Source: Holacanthus passer (taxonomy: Eukaryota; Chordata; Actinopteri; Pomacanthidae). From it: a stretch of DNA of 64,000 nucleotides. The position numbers and the translations under genes are program-made. The notes under the pieces are model-generated. The model was not told where the DNA came from and did no database searches. It saw nothing but the letters and a program-made list of their open reading frames with translations. This document shows, in pieces, positions 1 to 13,008 of this stretch. Positions within the stretch are counted from its first letter, which is position 1. Every line of letters begins with the position of its first letter. The DNA lies in assembly GCA_025331565.1 (NCBI GenBank), contig JAFREQ010000011.1:9382001-9446000 (forward strand). Direction: 5' to 3'.

Positions 1-1516
1 CATCATGACAAAATGCAGGCTTGACAATCCAAGTGCAGAAATGTTATACACAAGTGGAAGTCAAACAAGTCCAAATGCAAAAAACAAATCCTTTAATGCA
101 CCATGAAAGGCCAAATGTCAAAGTAACAAAAAACAGTGAACAGTGAAATCTCCATGAACTTTGCTGTTGCTATATAGGTCTCCACTGTCTTTACTCCTTC
201 CTTTATATGGATTTAGTTCTGGCCATTATTCAGCAGGATATACTGGCTCCTTATTACACTGCTCATATTAGATACCCGCTTGTTTGTTGGTGCATAAATA
301 CTGTACACATTCTAGCTACATATACATAACTGTGATATGTACATTTGCACATCATATCCCTATCTTTTCTACAAGACCCAAAGGCAAAGTTCTCAAATGG
401 TTCATGTTGCCAAACACAAGCAGTTGTGCAAGAACCTAACTCAATAAAATATAGTCCAAATTGTATTTAAACCATTTAAAATGAACTGAAATAATTATTA
501 AAAAGATTGCAGATCTGATATTTATTGACAGGCAAGTACCATTTAACTTATAACAATAAAGTTGAGTTTAACAAAAGTCTCCCAAAGATGTTTCAGGACT
601 TGTTTGATTATTAAAAAAAAAAAAACAACAAAAAAAACAAACAAAAAAAACCCCCAAAAAAACAAAACAGGCTGAAAACATATGTCAAATATTCTTGTTT
701 TCGGTAATAAATATTTATTTATCTTTTAGTTTATTGTGTGATTAATATAGTTAAATTTGGTGAAATGATGTAATTTCAGGTATTGACAAGTTATGTATTT
801 CATTATGTTGTTGGATTCTTTTTTTTTCAAAATTATGTTAAAGTCCATTTTTGTTTTTCTCAACAAATTTCACTTTTATGATCACAGACATTAGTCTTGA
901 TGTAGCACTAATTTGCAAAAAGCTTTTCAATAGTTGCATCAAAACATTTTCCTGTTCCTCCAGACTCCATGTGTGGACTGGCGTGGCCGTGTTAACACTG
1001 TCCAGCTAACTGAGTCAGATTCTCTCATGGGAAAGCTACTGAATTTTACCATTCATACATGTTTCCCTTTCCCCCAAGACATCTCAGTTTAACCAGAGCA
1101 TATTATTCTGTACAGTCAGAAATGAGAGGGTTTGTCACAGATCCTATTCGCTAATAACACACAGATGGACAACCCTGCTGAGGCAGAATTTGGAAAAGAT
1201 GGAATGAGAAAGAGAAGCTCATGGGAACGAACTGTTGGTATGAGAAATGTTTTGATCAGGACTTTTGGCGTTATGATACAAGTTCAAGCTGTTCAGTTTT
1301 CTCTTTAGTGCCTGGCAGTATATCTACATATTAAAGACATAATGAATTAAAATGAGTCTTCTCTGGTTTCTAGCTTTAAGGCGTTTTTGACTTCACCAAT
1401 GATGAGTTGGCCAACAAAACAAAGATCTTAAGTTGAGTCACGTTTTTTTTCTGTGTATTACGAGATGAGGTCATATACAGTAATCCTATTCATGGCGCCG
1501 GTCCACAAGCTTTGAG
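1..1516. other. Flank / probable 3' UTR of the lumican-like gene
   Basis: AT-rich DNA without a convincing coding region. The part next to 1516 is probably the 3' UTR of the minus-strand SLRP gene. Minus-strand AATAAA motifs (TTTATT on the plus strand near 521 and 711) could be its polyadenylation signals, but none can be chosen with certainty. An A/C-rich low-complexity stretch lies at about 613-668. Confidence 0.4.
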
Positions 1517-4500
1517 TCAGATGTAAATACGTTCGAGCACTCGCAGACAGAAGACCCAGTCGGGGGGCAGCTGTTGATAGGACATCTTGTTTCCGTCCAG
1601 TCGTAACACCTTCATCCTGGAGTAGGACAGAGGTCCCACCTCTCTGCAGAAACTAGTCATGTTAATCCCTGTGATGAACAGACAGAAAACACACATGAGT
1701 TTACAGCCCATACTTTATTATTGGAGACTCATTGTTCAGAGTGACAGTCATCTGTTTGTCACAACACTGGAGATACTGAGCCTGTCCAGAGAGCTTTGAT
1801 TTCACATCATGTTCATCATATGTACATCATTAAGATGAAGCGCTTCGATTGCATAATGAGATTTGTGTATCAAAGAGGCTCTGTGCAGTCTGCAAATGCC
1901 TCTCTTCCTCTCAGAGAGCCTGTTTTTCCCATTCGAAGTCTTGCAGGTGCTGCGGTGCAAATGGAGGATGTGGAAACCACAACACCCTCTTTTGCTTTCT
2001 CACTTCATTTCAGTAGTAGAACCTCCCTCGACCCAGACTGTAGGCTTTGGCAGACAGGAACCGCGGTAGCTGTCAGGCTGCTAGCTAGACGATGAGGTGT
2101 GTGTTTTTGTGGAAGTGTTTTGCTGTCTGTCTGTCTCGTTGGTACACAGCTCCACTGTCTGCTGCATCACAGATTGAGAAACGAGAACACGCTTTCACTT
2201 CGCCAGTGCTGCCGGACGGTCATGTGAATCAAAATTTGGCTCCTGGCTACAAGTCTGCAGGATTGTGACACAATCTTATCTGTAAAAAAAATAAGGGTAA
2301 AGTGATGGGGAGCAGACAGCGAGAGAGGAAAAAGGATACCATGAAGAGGGGAACAGCATGTGCTTCTAGCTCATCTGGCACTCTTACCTCCGAATCCATT
2401 GCAGATGTTTTCATACCACTCTCCTCTCTTCTTTGCTAGCCTACTTTCCCCTCATCTGACCAGCCAATATTCCCTCCCCTATACTTCCCTCCTCCTTCTT
2501 CTCACTTATTCTCTTTCCATGTCTCCCAGTCCCTCCCCTCCCTTTATTCTTCCTCTGACTCGCCTCGCCTGTGAGCTGCCCAACCCCAGCCCCTCCTGGG
2601 TCCGTGTCCGAGGGGGCTGCGGTTACTTTACAGCTCCTTTCACATTTTCCACATTTCATCCCTCACAGCAGGATTTGGGTGTCAGACCTCCCCAGATGGT
2701 CAGCCACATAACTCACTGATATTGTCCTTTGCTGTGACAAGAAGTGAATGCATTTTGTAAAATGTATGAATGTGTGCACATGTGTGAGAAATTAGCATTT
2801 AAAAGGCATGAAGTCAGCGACACCCGTACATTCACAGTGTGAAATGTGCGTGCTTTCTTTGTGTATGCATGCACCTCACCTTGTATTTCATTGGCCTCCA
2901 GGTAGAGGTACTGCAGGGTGATGGGGACTGTGGGAACGGTCGTAAGTTTGTTATAAGAAAGGTCCAGTTCCACCAGGCTGGAGAAGTTGAAGACCTGTGG
3001 GTGGACACCGCGGCTCTGCAAACCACAGTGACTGAGACGAAGGTACTTAAGGTTGAGAAATTCTACAAAAGTGCCCTCGTCCAGCCCAGAGAGACTGTTA
3101 TTGGACAGATACAGCTGCTGGACAGATGCGGGTAAACGCCTGGGGACGGACGAGAACAAATTACCACTGAGATCCAGCAGGTTCAGACTGACCAGACCTG
3201 CAAGATGAGAGGAACACACACACAGGTGCAAAAGTGAATACCAACAAATTTATGAGAGACAACTAGAATGAACCTTGTCAGTGTTATATGCCAATAATAT
3301 TCAGTGTTAATAGGTGCAGTCTATCACATGTTTATCACATTTATCACATGGCAGTTATTTTAAAAACTGTTATCTCAACACACACAGTAGGAGGTTCATA
3401 GATAAAATAACTGGTATCATGTTAGTTACAGTATCAATCACTGACACGTGTCAATGCAACAGATTGAGGTTGGAAAGCCGATTGACCATTTCATTGAAAT
3501 ATTAGTACTGGCTAGAAGAAAAGTTATTCTTTTCAATTTTCATTTGTAGAGCTGTTTCACATTTTGTAAGTATCAAATTGAATTATAGACAGAGTGTCAG
3601 ATTTTATGATGTATTACATACTTGCTGAAAGACTTGAAATTAATATCACTGTTGAATGAAACAACCCCTTGACTCCTACTGACCTTATAGACACTTGTAG
3701 CAAACAACAAAAGGAAAAACACATAAAATGCCACTGTTCCTGTTACTGGAAATCTTTTTTGTTGACAGCGTCCTTTGCATGATGTGAACAAAGCACAAAG
3801 CTGTGTTGCACTCTCTGACTTTCCATACCAAAGTAGATATTGCACGTATAAAGACAGGAAATGACACATGACCTTTGAAGTCTCCCTCTGTGATGGTTTG
3901 CAGTTTGTTTCCCTGCAGCAGCAGCAGTGTCAGGTTGTGCAGGTTCTGGAAAGCTCCGGGGCTGATGCTACTGATTTGATTGTGGGCCAGTCGCAGCTGC
4001 CTGAGTCCAGCTGGTAGAGCTCTGGGAACTGATTTCAGGCGGTTGTGGTTGGCAAAAAAGTAGCACAGTTGGGTCTGGTTCTGCAGGGCGGCCTGGTTCA
4101 GCTTGTCGCTCTGCAGCTGGTTGTGGTCCAGGATGAGCCAGCGTAGATCAGTAATGTTGGCCAGAGAAGAGGAGGACAGGGACGAGATGTTGTTGCCCTG
4201 GGAAGAAATGAAAAAGAACGCCTGATTGATTTTGACATTTCACACTTTGCAGTTAAAATAAAACAGTTTGCAGTGGGGCTCAGCCACTGTGGAAAGTGTA
4301 GAGGAAATGAAAAACCACTGTGGGCTAGTGGCAGACCATTGTAAAGACAACACACGCTCAGCGCCCGTGTCAGTGTTTTTCCTACCTGTAGAAACAGGTA
4401 TTGAGTTCTGTCCAGCAGGTGGTCAGGAATGTCTGCCAGGCCTCTGTGGTCACAGTAGAGCGCAGTGGGCCACTGGATGGGGCAGTCACATTGTTGAGGG

Positions 4501-4709
4501 CAGGACTGGGGGTTGTTGGCTCGGAACCAAGCTGAGTCCATCCGTCCCTGCAGGCTCAGCACACTGGGCTCACCGAGCAGGCGGTTAATCCACAGAGGAA
4601 CACCTCCGTAGTCCATGTCAGCTATAACATTGGCCAAGGCAGAGTCGGAAACACACAGCAGCACCAACACGACATGATGCAGGAGAGCCATGGAGACAGC
4701 TGGTGACAT
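1517..4709 (-). CDS. Class II small leucine-rich proteoglycan, lumican-like
   Basis: Secreted extracellular-matrix proteoglycan core protein, expected to bind collagen fibrils. Coding exons read on the minus strand: 4709-4386, 4197-3873, 3197-2880 and 1668-1517. Introns are GT-AG in phases 0, 1 and 1, giving about 372 aa. An in-frame ATG at 4691 gives 366 aa, has G at +4 and directly precedes a hydrophobic signal peptide (MALLHHVVLVLLCV), so it may be the real start. The N-terminal cysteine knot CPQQCDCPIQWPTALYC fits the class II spacing Cx3CxCx9C. About ten LRRs follow, with several N-x-S/T sites (NIT, NQT, NLT, NFS, NMT) that could carry keratan sulfate or glycans. The C-terminal ear repeat reads SFCREVGPLSYSRMKVLRLD and ends in FCLRVLERIYI. 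This fits lumican (GPLSYSKIK, LPPD) better than fibromodulin, PRELP or keratocan. The donor at 3872 (GTCATG) is weak. The gene is head to head with fmod. Family confidence is high; the exact orthologue is uncertain. Confidence 0.88.
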
Positions 4710-5034
4710 ATACAATCCTGCAAATGAAACATTAGGACAAAGGGGTTAAAAAAAAATGTCAGTCAATTTAACCCTAAGTCTGAAAAATGACTTGATATCA
4801 CACCAGTGTTTTGGCCTGGGCAGAAACAGAAAGCCTGCAGGGTGTTCAGTTTGGAGTCCAGGTAGGGTGAATCTAACAGACCATGCTTGACACAGCTTGA
4901 TCCACACTTCCTCTGTAGCATCATTCGTTTTCAGACATGCTAGGCTCCAGGGTCAACAATGTCATCCAACGATTGATCCACGACTTTGGTGGTTGAAAAT
5001 GTGTACAGACATATTTCACTGAGTATGAATCCAA

Positions 5035-5395
5035 ATAATTTGGTGATCCCCTGACTTTTCTTTTAGTGCCACCAGCTAGTTAAACGTATCCAGTAAAATA
5101 TCTCAAAATCTACCAGATGAATTTCCATGATATCCTGTACAGGTATTCATGTCCATCTCAGGATGAATTTTAATGACTTTGGTGACCCCTCAATTTTTTT
5201 TTAGAACTAATCACACTCCCTCAGATGTACTTTGTGTTTAATGCTAATTAGCTAATGTTAGCATGTTATCAAGCTACACTGAGATGGTGAACAAGGTGAC
5301 CATGCCTGTTGAGATTGTCTTAGTAGGATTAGCATGTAGCTCAAAGCACCGCTGTGTCTATGTATAACCTGACAGAGCTGCTAGCATGGCTGAAG
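5035..5395. repeat. Dispersed teleost repeat copy in intron 1 of the lumican-like gene
   Basis: The phrases 'ggtgatcccctgactttt', 'taatgactttggtgacccct' and 'gctaatgttagcatgtt' recur, diverged and in both orientations, at about 7545-8060, 27560-27640, 37195-37310 and 46080-46330. This marks one interspersed family. The class cannot be told from the sequence alone. Confidence 0.55.
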
Positions 5396-6053
5396 ACCCT
5401 TAATCTTGTTTAATCTGCATTTTGCATGTTGTCCATCTCAATGGAAATTCAATACTTCTAAGAAGAATACCTTTAAAAACAGATGTAACCCTTTGCATCT
5501 CTTTGCATCAAGCTTTGAAATTCACAATAAAACTTTTTTTGGTGTAAGGTCAACCAAGGTCACTCTTTTTACGGCTTCCTCTCTCTGTGCCGCGTATTGA
5601 TAAATTAGATAAATTAATTAGTTTGAAATGCAGCAAGTTAAGATGGTTGCATACACACTTCTTTCCATTCAAACGTGGGGCATCAGAGGAAAGAATGCAT
5701 TTTTTTTGTGCATGCACAGCTTTAGATGGTTACAGTAATTCCCAAAGCCAGTATGAACAAACACACACACAGACTCTCAGTTACTGTATGACAAAGCAGT
5801 GGTTTGCGTCATCAGGAGGTTTGACTTGCATCAGCATATTTGCAATGTTGCATTTTGCAGTTCTCTCTTACTTATATGCTACAGTCTTAAAGTGCAGCGC
5901 ATACTCTAAAGGTTGCCATGAGATTAATTATGCCATCATGCCTCATCAAACCAACTATTATTAAACAAACACACAATGCAGATCTGAACATTTCCAGTTT
6001 GCAGAGAAAGCAAATGGAAGCAGACAAGAAAGCAACAACACACTGACACTTAC

Positions 6054-6120
6054 CTGTTTGGTCAGGAGCTAAAGAGCGGAGACAGGCTGTCTTAAATTTC
6101 CAATGAAACCCTCAGGAGCT
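6054..6120 (-). other. Candidate 5' UTR exon of the lumican-like gene
   Basis: On the minus strand the sequence ends CCAAACAG|GTAAGTG, a near-perfect splice donor with its last exon base at 6054. It lies 1.3 kb upstream of the coding exon, whose acceptor TTTGCAG ends at 4718. Class II SLRP genes normally have a separate non-coding first exon. The transcription start is not visible, so the 6120 edge is approximate. Confidence 0.5.
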
Positions 6121-6528
6121 GTATGGAACTGTGTGTGTGTGTTAATGCGTCTGCATGTGTCTCTGTGTGTATTCAAGCTACCAGCAGTGTTTACCTACTG
6201 TCTGCGACATTCCTCTTTTGCAAATGCTGCCCACATCCCAGACCCCATACCTCCTCCATAATCGTCCCTCACTCACTTCTTCCTTCTCCTTTCTCTCGGC
6301 TCAGCCCTCGGAAATGGCTGAACCCACAGCATTTGGTGGAAACATGTTTGCTTGTACCGTGGAGATATACAAAAATACAAAGATACAAGATGCAAAGAGC
6401 TGCTGAAGAAAGAGGGAGAAAAAGAAAGAAATCAAATGAGGTCAAGTGATCAGTTTGGACTGTGATGGTGCAGAGCTTTCAATGAATATGAGAACATTTT
6501 GATCAGCATTCAAGATTCAGCATGTGAA

Positions 6529-6552
6529 TGTGTGTGTGTGTGTGTGTGTGTG
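6529..6552. repeat. (TG)n microsatellite
   Basis: Uninterrupted TG dinucleotide run, next to the degenerate GGTTAGG repeat that follows. Confidence 0.9.
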
Positions 6553-6554
6553 GG

Positions 6555-6795
6555 TTCGCTTATGTCCAAATTGGGGATATACACTAGACTCAAGACCAGT
6601 TGATTCGGGACAGCGGTGCAATTGGGGACAAAAAGTGGTGTCCTCAGTTTGGAAAACTGTGATTTTTAGGTCAAGTTAAAGTTATTGTTAGGTTAAGGTT
6701 AGGGTTAGGGTTAGGTTAAGGTCAGGTAGTCCTACAGGTTAGTCTCCAGGAAACTAATGTAAGTCTATGTAAATTCCCCAAAAGTGACATAAGTA
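6555..6795. repeat. Interspersed repeat with GGTTAGG-rich core
   Basis: Contains degenerate GGTTAAGG/GTTAGGG units at about 6690-6725, flanked by 'caattggggacaaaaag' and 'gaaactaatgtaagtctatg', with (TG)n on both sides. A weaker relative with 'gggttaagattagagttag' lies near 11220-11390. This looks like a dispersed fish repeat, not true telomeric DNA. Confidence 0.55.
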
Positions 6796-6799
6796 AAGG

Positions 6800-6800
<1 letters not shown>

Positions 6801-6830
<30 letters not shown>
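6801..6830. repeat. (TG)15 microsatellite
   Basis: Perfect TG run followed by CGCATGCGCG and further imperfect GT stretches to about 7000. The opposite-strand His/Thr-rich open frames here are repeat artefacts. Confidence 0.92.
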
Positions 6831-6833
<3 letters not shown>

Positions 6834-7544
6834 ATGCGCGTGTGTGCATGTGATTGGGTCTACAGTCTGTGCTCTGCCTGGAGGCACTGAAGCCACAAAG
6901 TACCTGGGGAGCCAAAGAGACCATTCTGTGTGTATAAGTGTGTATCCTTGTGTGTGTGTGTGCATCTGTGTTCATCTGCGTGTGTGTCTTTGTAACTCCT
7001 TGCAAGCATCTGAGCAAAGCAGAGGAGAGAAAAACGATTCCAGATTCCTTCTCCCCCCAAAGATGAGGGGAGAGCTGTGAGAAACGAGGCAAGGTGGAGA
7101 ACAAAAGGGGAAAGTGGGGATGGTATTTTCTGATCAAAGCATACGAAGAGCGCCCTCTGGGAAGCACGCATGGAATGAGAACCACAATGGAGTTGGGCCA
7201 AAGTTATGACATAATCACTGTCAGTATGTGTGTTTTTGATGGATTGATGGAGAGCATTTCCTTTTAACTCTAAACCATGAAACATGTTTTTTACCATAAA
7301 CGCCGCTTTCACTCTTTCTGTGTGTGTGTGGGTGTGTGTGTGCGTTGTATAGACTTCTACGGCAGTTTCTGTGTCATCAATGTGCAGATAATGAAGAGAA
7401 CCATATAAAGGAGTGTGTGTGTGCAATTCGGGTTCATGTGCCAATGACAACAACTACACGCTGTTTCCAGAAAACAGATTTTTGTTGATGAGTGTTGTGT
7501 CATGAAAGAATCTAATTCCACAACTGTTAGACAAATACAAGATT

Positions 7545-8060
7545 AAGGCACAGCAGTGGTTTGAGATGAACGTCAGCATGCCAACAGCATCTTAGTTCAG
7601 CGTGTTACCATCCTAACATTTGTTAATTAGCATTAACACGAAGTAGAGCTGAGGTGGATACGAATGTCATGTTATTTATTTTTGCAGGTATTTGGTTCTA
7701 CATTGTCTGACGGTGCTGAATGAAGTTAAGGAATCATAGAATTTATAACAATTCATCCTGAGCGGGACATGAATGTCTGCACCGAATTTAATGGCACACA
7801 CACATACATTTTTGATATATTTCACTCAAACCCCAACAACAAATGTCAACCTCGTGGTGATAGAGTGAAAATCAGGAGATCACCAAAGCCATTAAGATTA
7901 ATCATCTGGGATATCTGGATAACTGTTCAGATGTTTCACTACTATCTGAAAGGTCAGCCCTATGTTAGCAGGGGATCACCAAAGTCATCATCATTAATCC
8001 TCTGTGGACCATGTCTGTACAAAGTTGTTGAGATAATTCAGTCTGGATCAAAGTAGTAAA
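7545..8060. repeat. Dispersed teleost repeat copy
   Basis: Carries the family phrases in the orientation opposite to the 5035-5395 copy: 'cagcatgccaacagcatc', 'ttaattagcattaacac', 'gatcaccaaagccattaag' and 'catcattaatcctctg'. Degraded and non-coding. Confidence 0.55.
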
Positions 8061-8534
8061 CTGACAGACAATATATCATTGCCAGACCACTAGCAGGTCT
8101 AAAAGCAAAGAAATGTAATATCACTTTCCCCATTCCTGTTTTTCCTGCTAAGTAAGATTTCTTGTCAAAGTCATGTTTTCTAACTGCTTGAGTGAGGGTT
8201 TCTGGAAACATGCACAAGCGCTGGTACAGAGTGTGCCAACAGCGGGTGGGTTCGTGGGTTCTCACCATCCTCCACACTCTGTGCACCGCTCTGTCTGCGT
8301 CTGCTTTAGTCATAAACAGGAGAAGGAAATGGAAAAGGCCTCCCTCCATCCTCTGCTGGCTCTGATCCCTCTGCTCCAGAATAACACCTTTCACTGAAAC
8401 ATTACATTCTCGACACATAGACGCAGGATTTACCTCATATGATTCATGAATCCTAATATTGTCTCTGTGATGAAATGTTTTTTTAAAAAGTGGTACAAGA
8501 GAGTATAATAATTAATTCTGCATTAATACAATTC

Positions 8535-8615
8535 CTTCTCTCTTGGTGTGTGCTGGGATAGGCTCCAGCCTCCCAAAACTGCACAGTATAAGTGGGTATA
8601 GAAATTAAAAGAATG
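8535..8615. repeat. Fragment of a common fish SINE/LINE-tail repeat
   Basis: The phrase 'gctgggataggctccagc', followed by 'agtataagtgggtatagaaa', matches the recurring teleost repeat tail remembered as 'ggataggctccagc...ggataagcggtatagaaaatgg'. Class assignment is from memory. Confidence 0.55.
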
Positions 8616-9938
8616 GGTAGATACATAGAGAAAGTCTCATTTTGCTGACGACAAATGGAAGAAAAGAAAGACGTAACTGCTTAATAATAAATTGAAACAT
8701 AAGGGGGTGCTGCAACACAACAATTTAGTTTTTGAATGGGGCCAGGAGAGCATGGTTTTGGATCTTCCCGTTTAATAAAAATCTCCTGGCCTCCTAAACC
8801 ATCCAGCTGTCTCATAGTTACAAACACAGCAGACCAAACTTGACAGTACCTATCTCTATTTCAAGGAGTTGGAATTTCCAAATTCATGAGTATATGACCT
8901 TAACACACACCTGTGAGATGATGCTTGGAAATTAAATAACAGGAAGTCAGTATCATTATGAAACCAGAAAATACAAAAGGAACAAAAACAAAATAGACAT
9001 GAAAGCATTGATATTATCACGTGTCGCTCATTATTGTGGACATTATTGCTAATGGCATCACAGAGAGCTCCATGTTAAATTAAACAGATGAAGGAATCTT
9101 AATCTGTGTAAAAGTTACAGGAGCAACTTGAATTGTAAATCAGCAGATGAACAAGAAGATCCTCATCCAGTATAACAGTATAACTCCTCCACAGATGATG
9201 TGACATATATTAATAGCAATACTAATGTGACATCAGTTCTGGTGTAACTTCTGAGAAAAAAGTAATAGACCACAGTGCAACGGTTTATCAATCTGATTAT
9301 ATAACCATTAATCAGATATGATTTCTTATTGATGAGTCATCATCTTTTCACAATAATTATATTTCCGCAAAGCAGAAGTTGCCTTTGGGCGGTTTCCTGT
9401 TTGAGAGCTGGCACATACAGCTTGTCAGATTTTATAAGAACACGCCTAAAGATTATCCCAGAAAAACACTGGACCTCTTCAAATGTAACCAATGTTGGAT
9501 TTGAAATACTGTACTTTTATGTATTTAACACACTTGTTAGACCTTGTAGATACACATGAATTACACACTGAACTATTTTCTGTGGCTCAGTAATCTCCCA
9601 CTTTATATTAGAGTAGATACAGTATATGTATATTTAGAGATCCTCAATTATTTGTTCTGTTATACTTATTGAAAATGACACTCTCGAAAAAGAGCTAACA
9701 TTGTCTGCTTCACCCCAAATTTTTAAGGGGCATGAATTCACATAAAAAGACTATACCCACGATGCAAATTAATTTAGAGAGCATAGATAATAAAGCCACA
9801 GTTGAAATTAACCTGCCAGCGTGGTAATGGCTGTATTTTCAAACACAATGCAGAGGAAGCAGCATGAGACGTCACATACTAACCACTTCAGCAACACACT
9901 GTTAAGCTGTATCTCCAGCACTGATGCACAACAGAGTG

Positions 9939-9940
<2 letters not shown>

Positions 9941-9974
<34 letters not shown>
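9941..9974. repeat. (GT)17 microsatellite
   Basis: Perfect GT dinucleotide run. Confidence 0.93.
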
Positions 9975-9975
<1 letters not shown>

Positions 9976-10858
9976 TGCTGTTGTGAACTGAGTTCATCCG
10001 GCAACTTTTGAAAGAAACCAATATCACAGGGAAAAGGTGTGTGTGACTTTTTGAGATATGATCTATATCTCAATGACATAATTAGAAGAACATTCATAAA
10101 AGTTCAATACATATGAAATTTCATATAATCTGCAATGATCATAACTACTTAATAAAATCAAATGAAATAAAAAATGTTGGTGCACGTGCTTCTTGTTCTT
10201 CCTGTTCTTCCTCTTCTCATAATTTCATTCACCTTTTGCTGCCTCAATTCGTCCCCCAACACTTCCTGTCACTGACACTAGAGGGCACTGTTTTCTGTGT
10301 AATCAACAGCACACAGCTTGGTACGTGTTGGGATAAACTAAGTTAAAGGTCAGCCTTGCAAATGTTCATTGTACACTTACAAGCAGCACATTAATACCAA
10401 AACATGATAAACATCCATTTGAGAGATGGGATGTAATAATGTGAAAAAAATAAAGTGAAGTGAAGAAGAAATATATGGCTAAATTCTCATTATTAATTTT
10501 AGACATACAGTATGTTTTTCTTTGCTTCATGTTATTTCACGGTTACAAAGCCGTTTTCACACACTGACCACATTTCACTACCAGATGGTCCCTGTCACAG
10601 TGTTAAACTGGAGACAGCGCAGTTATGTGCATCTTAGACCACTTGTCCACTAGGACGCCCCTCAGTGTTCTTTTTAAGTGTCGCACAGCAGATGTAAGCC
10701 TGGTCAACTCATAAAATTTGATGTCACCAGAATATCCATTAGACCCATAATTAAAATTGTTACTGACATACATGCACAAAAATCTTCTGCTTTTATCTGT
10801 ATGAGAAAAAGATGAGAAGCTTGATGTGGTGTAATCATGAACATCTGTGTGTGATTTA

Positions 10859-10861
<3 letters not shown>

Positions 10862-10890
<29 letters not shown>
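10862..10890. repeat. (GT)n microsatellite
   Basis: Perfect GT dinucleotide run of about 29 bases. Confidence 0.93.
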
Positions 10891-10891
<1 letters not shown>

Positions 10892-12622
10892 ATGCATGGA
10901 CATCTGCTTTCTATCTCATGGTTTATGCTGCCCCCTGTGCCCTGGGGTGCTGTGGTTCAAGTTACCTTAAGGAGACACATTGTCCAAGGAATACTACAAC
11001 TGAATCTCTATCATTTGTAGAAGCCATTAATGCATGTATATGATCATCAGTGTATCTCCTTTATGAATGTGTGTTATTTATGTAATGTTATGACGTTAAA
11101 CTGTCTATCTTTTATAACTCAGTGTATATTCTTTGGCATGCAATAAGACAATAAGAATCGTTGCTGTCGAGGACACTCCAAAGGGAACCACGGCTGTTGA
11201 ATTGGTAGTTGCACTGTGTGTTAACTCTTGTATAAATCACATTGTGGAGACAATAATCAGGTTCCCACAGGGTTAACCATTAAATTGTAGGGTTCAGATT
11301 TGGTAAGAGTTTGGGTTAAGATTAGAGTTAGTGTCTTGGACATGAATGTAAGTCAGTATCCTGTGACACACAACATCTTACTTATAAAGAGAAACACTGT
11401 ACTTTTTTAACAATTTCAGATTCATTAATATCATATGAAACTGTATGGCAGCTAGATGAAAGAACATCTGACGGCCATACATACATAATAAAACCATTTA
11501 TCCCATTTCAAGCGAAACAATGGCCTCCAGGCAAAGTGAATTTCCTCTCGCTGATCTGCTTTAATTCTGCCAATAAACACACATACAGTACGAAGGGCTG
11601 AAACAAGCGAGGATGAATGGATGTTTAGCGTAGTTTTAAATACTTCAAACTAGCTTTTTTCTGCAGGTGAGTGACCAGACAAACAATCTTCGGGCTGAAA
11701 ATTCCTGTGACATTCCTGTGAAGAGTTCACGGCCCGAGTGGAAAGTGCTCGGTCCTCTGATCTTCTGATCCCTGCTCAGACAGGAGACGGGCAGAGGGAC
11801 ACGGGTGGGGGCTCGGTGCATTGAGTTGGGGGCTATGCAGAGTCCACCTGGGCCTCTTACTTTGAAGTCCTGGTCAGCAGAGAATCAATTTCTTTCACTC
11901 TAAATGATAACTGCTGCAGCGTATCTTTGTTGCTCTTTCACAGTTACTTATGTTGTTTGTATATGCAGATATGCATCTTTCTGTCACACACAAACACACA
12001 TCAGAGTTTAACTACTGAACCACCTCATAAAAACAGGCCTTTGATGTTATGTTGCAAGAGGGAACCTCTTAAGCCTCATGAGGTTGCAGGAATGAGTAAA
12101 TGTTTGGCGTTACTGGTTCAGCTTGCAGGTGCTGCTCCAAACAGCTCCTTCCACTTGTTTGCAGAAAGAATTAAGTGTATTACTCATATAAAATTAAAAT
12201 GATGATTCTGACTGGTGTGTTTCACAAGGCCGGGCAGACTGCTCTGTTCTGCCGCATCTGCTGTCCACAGACGCCTGCAGACACACAGAGAAGAAGAACG
12301 TGTTTCCTGATGCTGCGGTAACTAACTGCAGAATAGCTGTGAAGCTTTAGGTCTCCATTTGAACTCCTCACCACAGTTCTCCGGCTCAGCTGCAATGCGA
12401 TGTGGCCATCTGGTTATTCCTGTCTTCGCTTTGTTGAAGTATTTATTGTCAGACGTCAGACACAATGCCCACACTCAGTAACATGCGGATTAAATAAGAT
12501 GTGTAAGGCGCTATGCCAGTTTACACAGCAAGATATTTTAGTTATGACAAGTGTTGACAGGCCTGCTCTTTGATCACTCCAGAAACACTCCTCGGACAAA
12601 TGTTACAAGCAAGAAAACAGAT

Positions 12623-12750
12623 TTAAAGGAATATTTTGACATTTTAGGAAATATACTTACTTGCTTTGATTTCATCTGTGTCCATGAAATACAAGACTAC
12701 AGCCAGGAGTCAGTTAGCTTAGCTTAGCATAAAGACTGGAAAAACAAACA
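12623..12750. repeat. TTAAAGG-ended MITE-like fragment
   Basis: Begins TTAAAGGAATATTTTGACAT and contains 'gttagcttagcttagcataa' followed by 'agactgg'. These are diagnostic phrases of a very abundant percomorph repeat that starts with TTAAAGG. Only one end is recognisable, so the copy is truncated. Confidence 0.6.
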
Positions 12751-13008
12751 CTGTGTGAAAACTTCAGGAAGCTCCCAAAAAATAGTCTGGTACATAACCC
12801 TCTGTAAAACCACAATGAGATGGATTTATTTACCTAATCTCATCTTCACTAGGGGACTGTGGGTATTGCAATGTTTCTTTTGGCAAAAGGTGGTAGTCTG
12901 ACTTTTTTGGGAGGACAGGAGAGGGTTTTTTACACCGCTGGCAAACATTTGAACTTCCATTAAGATTTGAAAGTTTGAATTGATATACACACTTAAACAA
13001 GCTATATC

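Noticed and set aside
1517..4709. Identification of the minus-strand SLRP as PRELP, keratocan or opticin
   Set aside because: It lacks the basic Pro/Arg N-terminus and the 'HLRYLRLDGN...PPIP' tail of PRELP/keratocan, and its cysteine spacing and LRR number are class II, not the class III of opticin.
6690..6725. Interstitial telomere repeat
   Set aside because: Only two TTAGGG-like units among GGTTAAGG variants; it belongs to a dispersed repeat with similar copies elsewhere.
6754..7453. Overlapping His/Thr- and Val/Cys-rich open frames
   Set aside because: Produced by GT/CA microsatellites read in both directions; no domain or splice structure.
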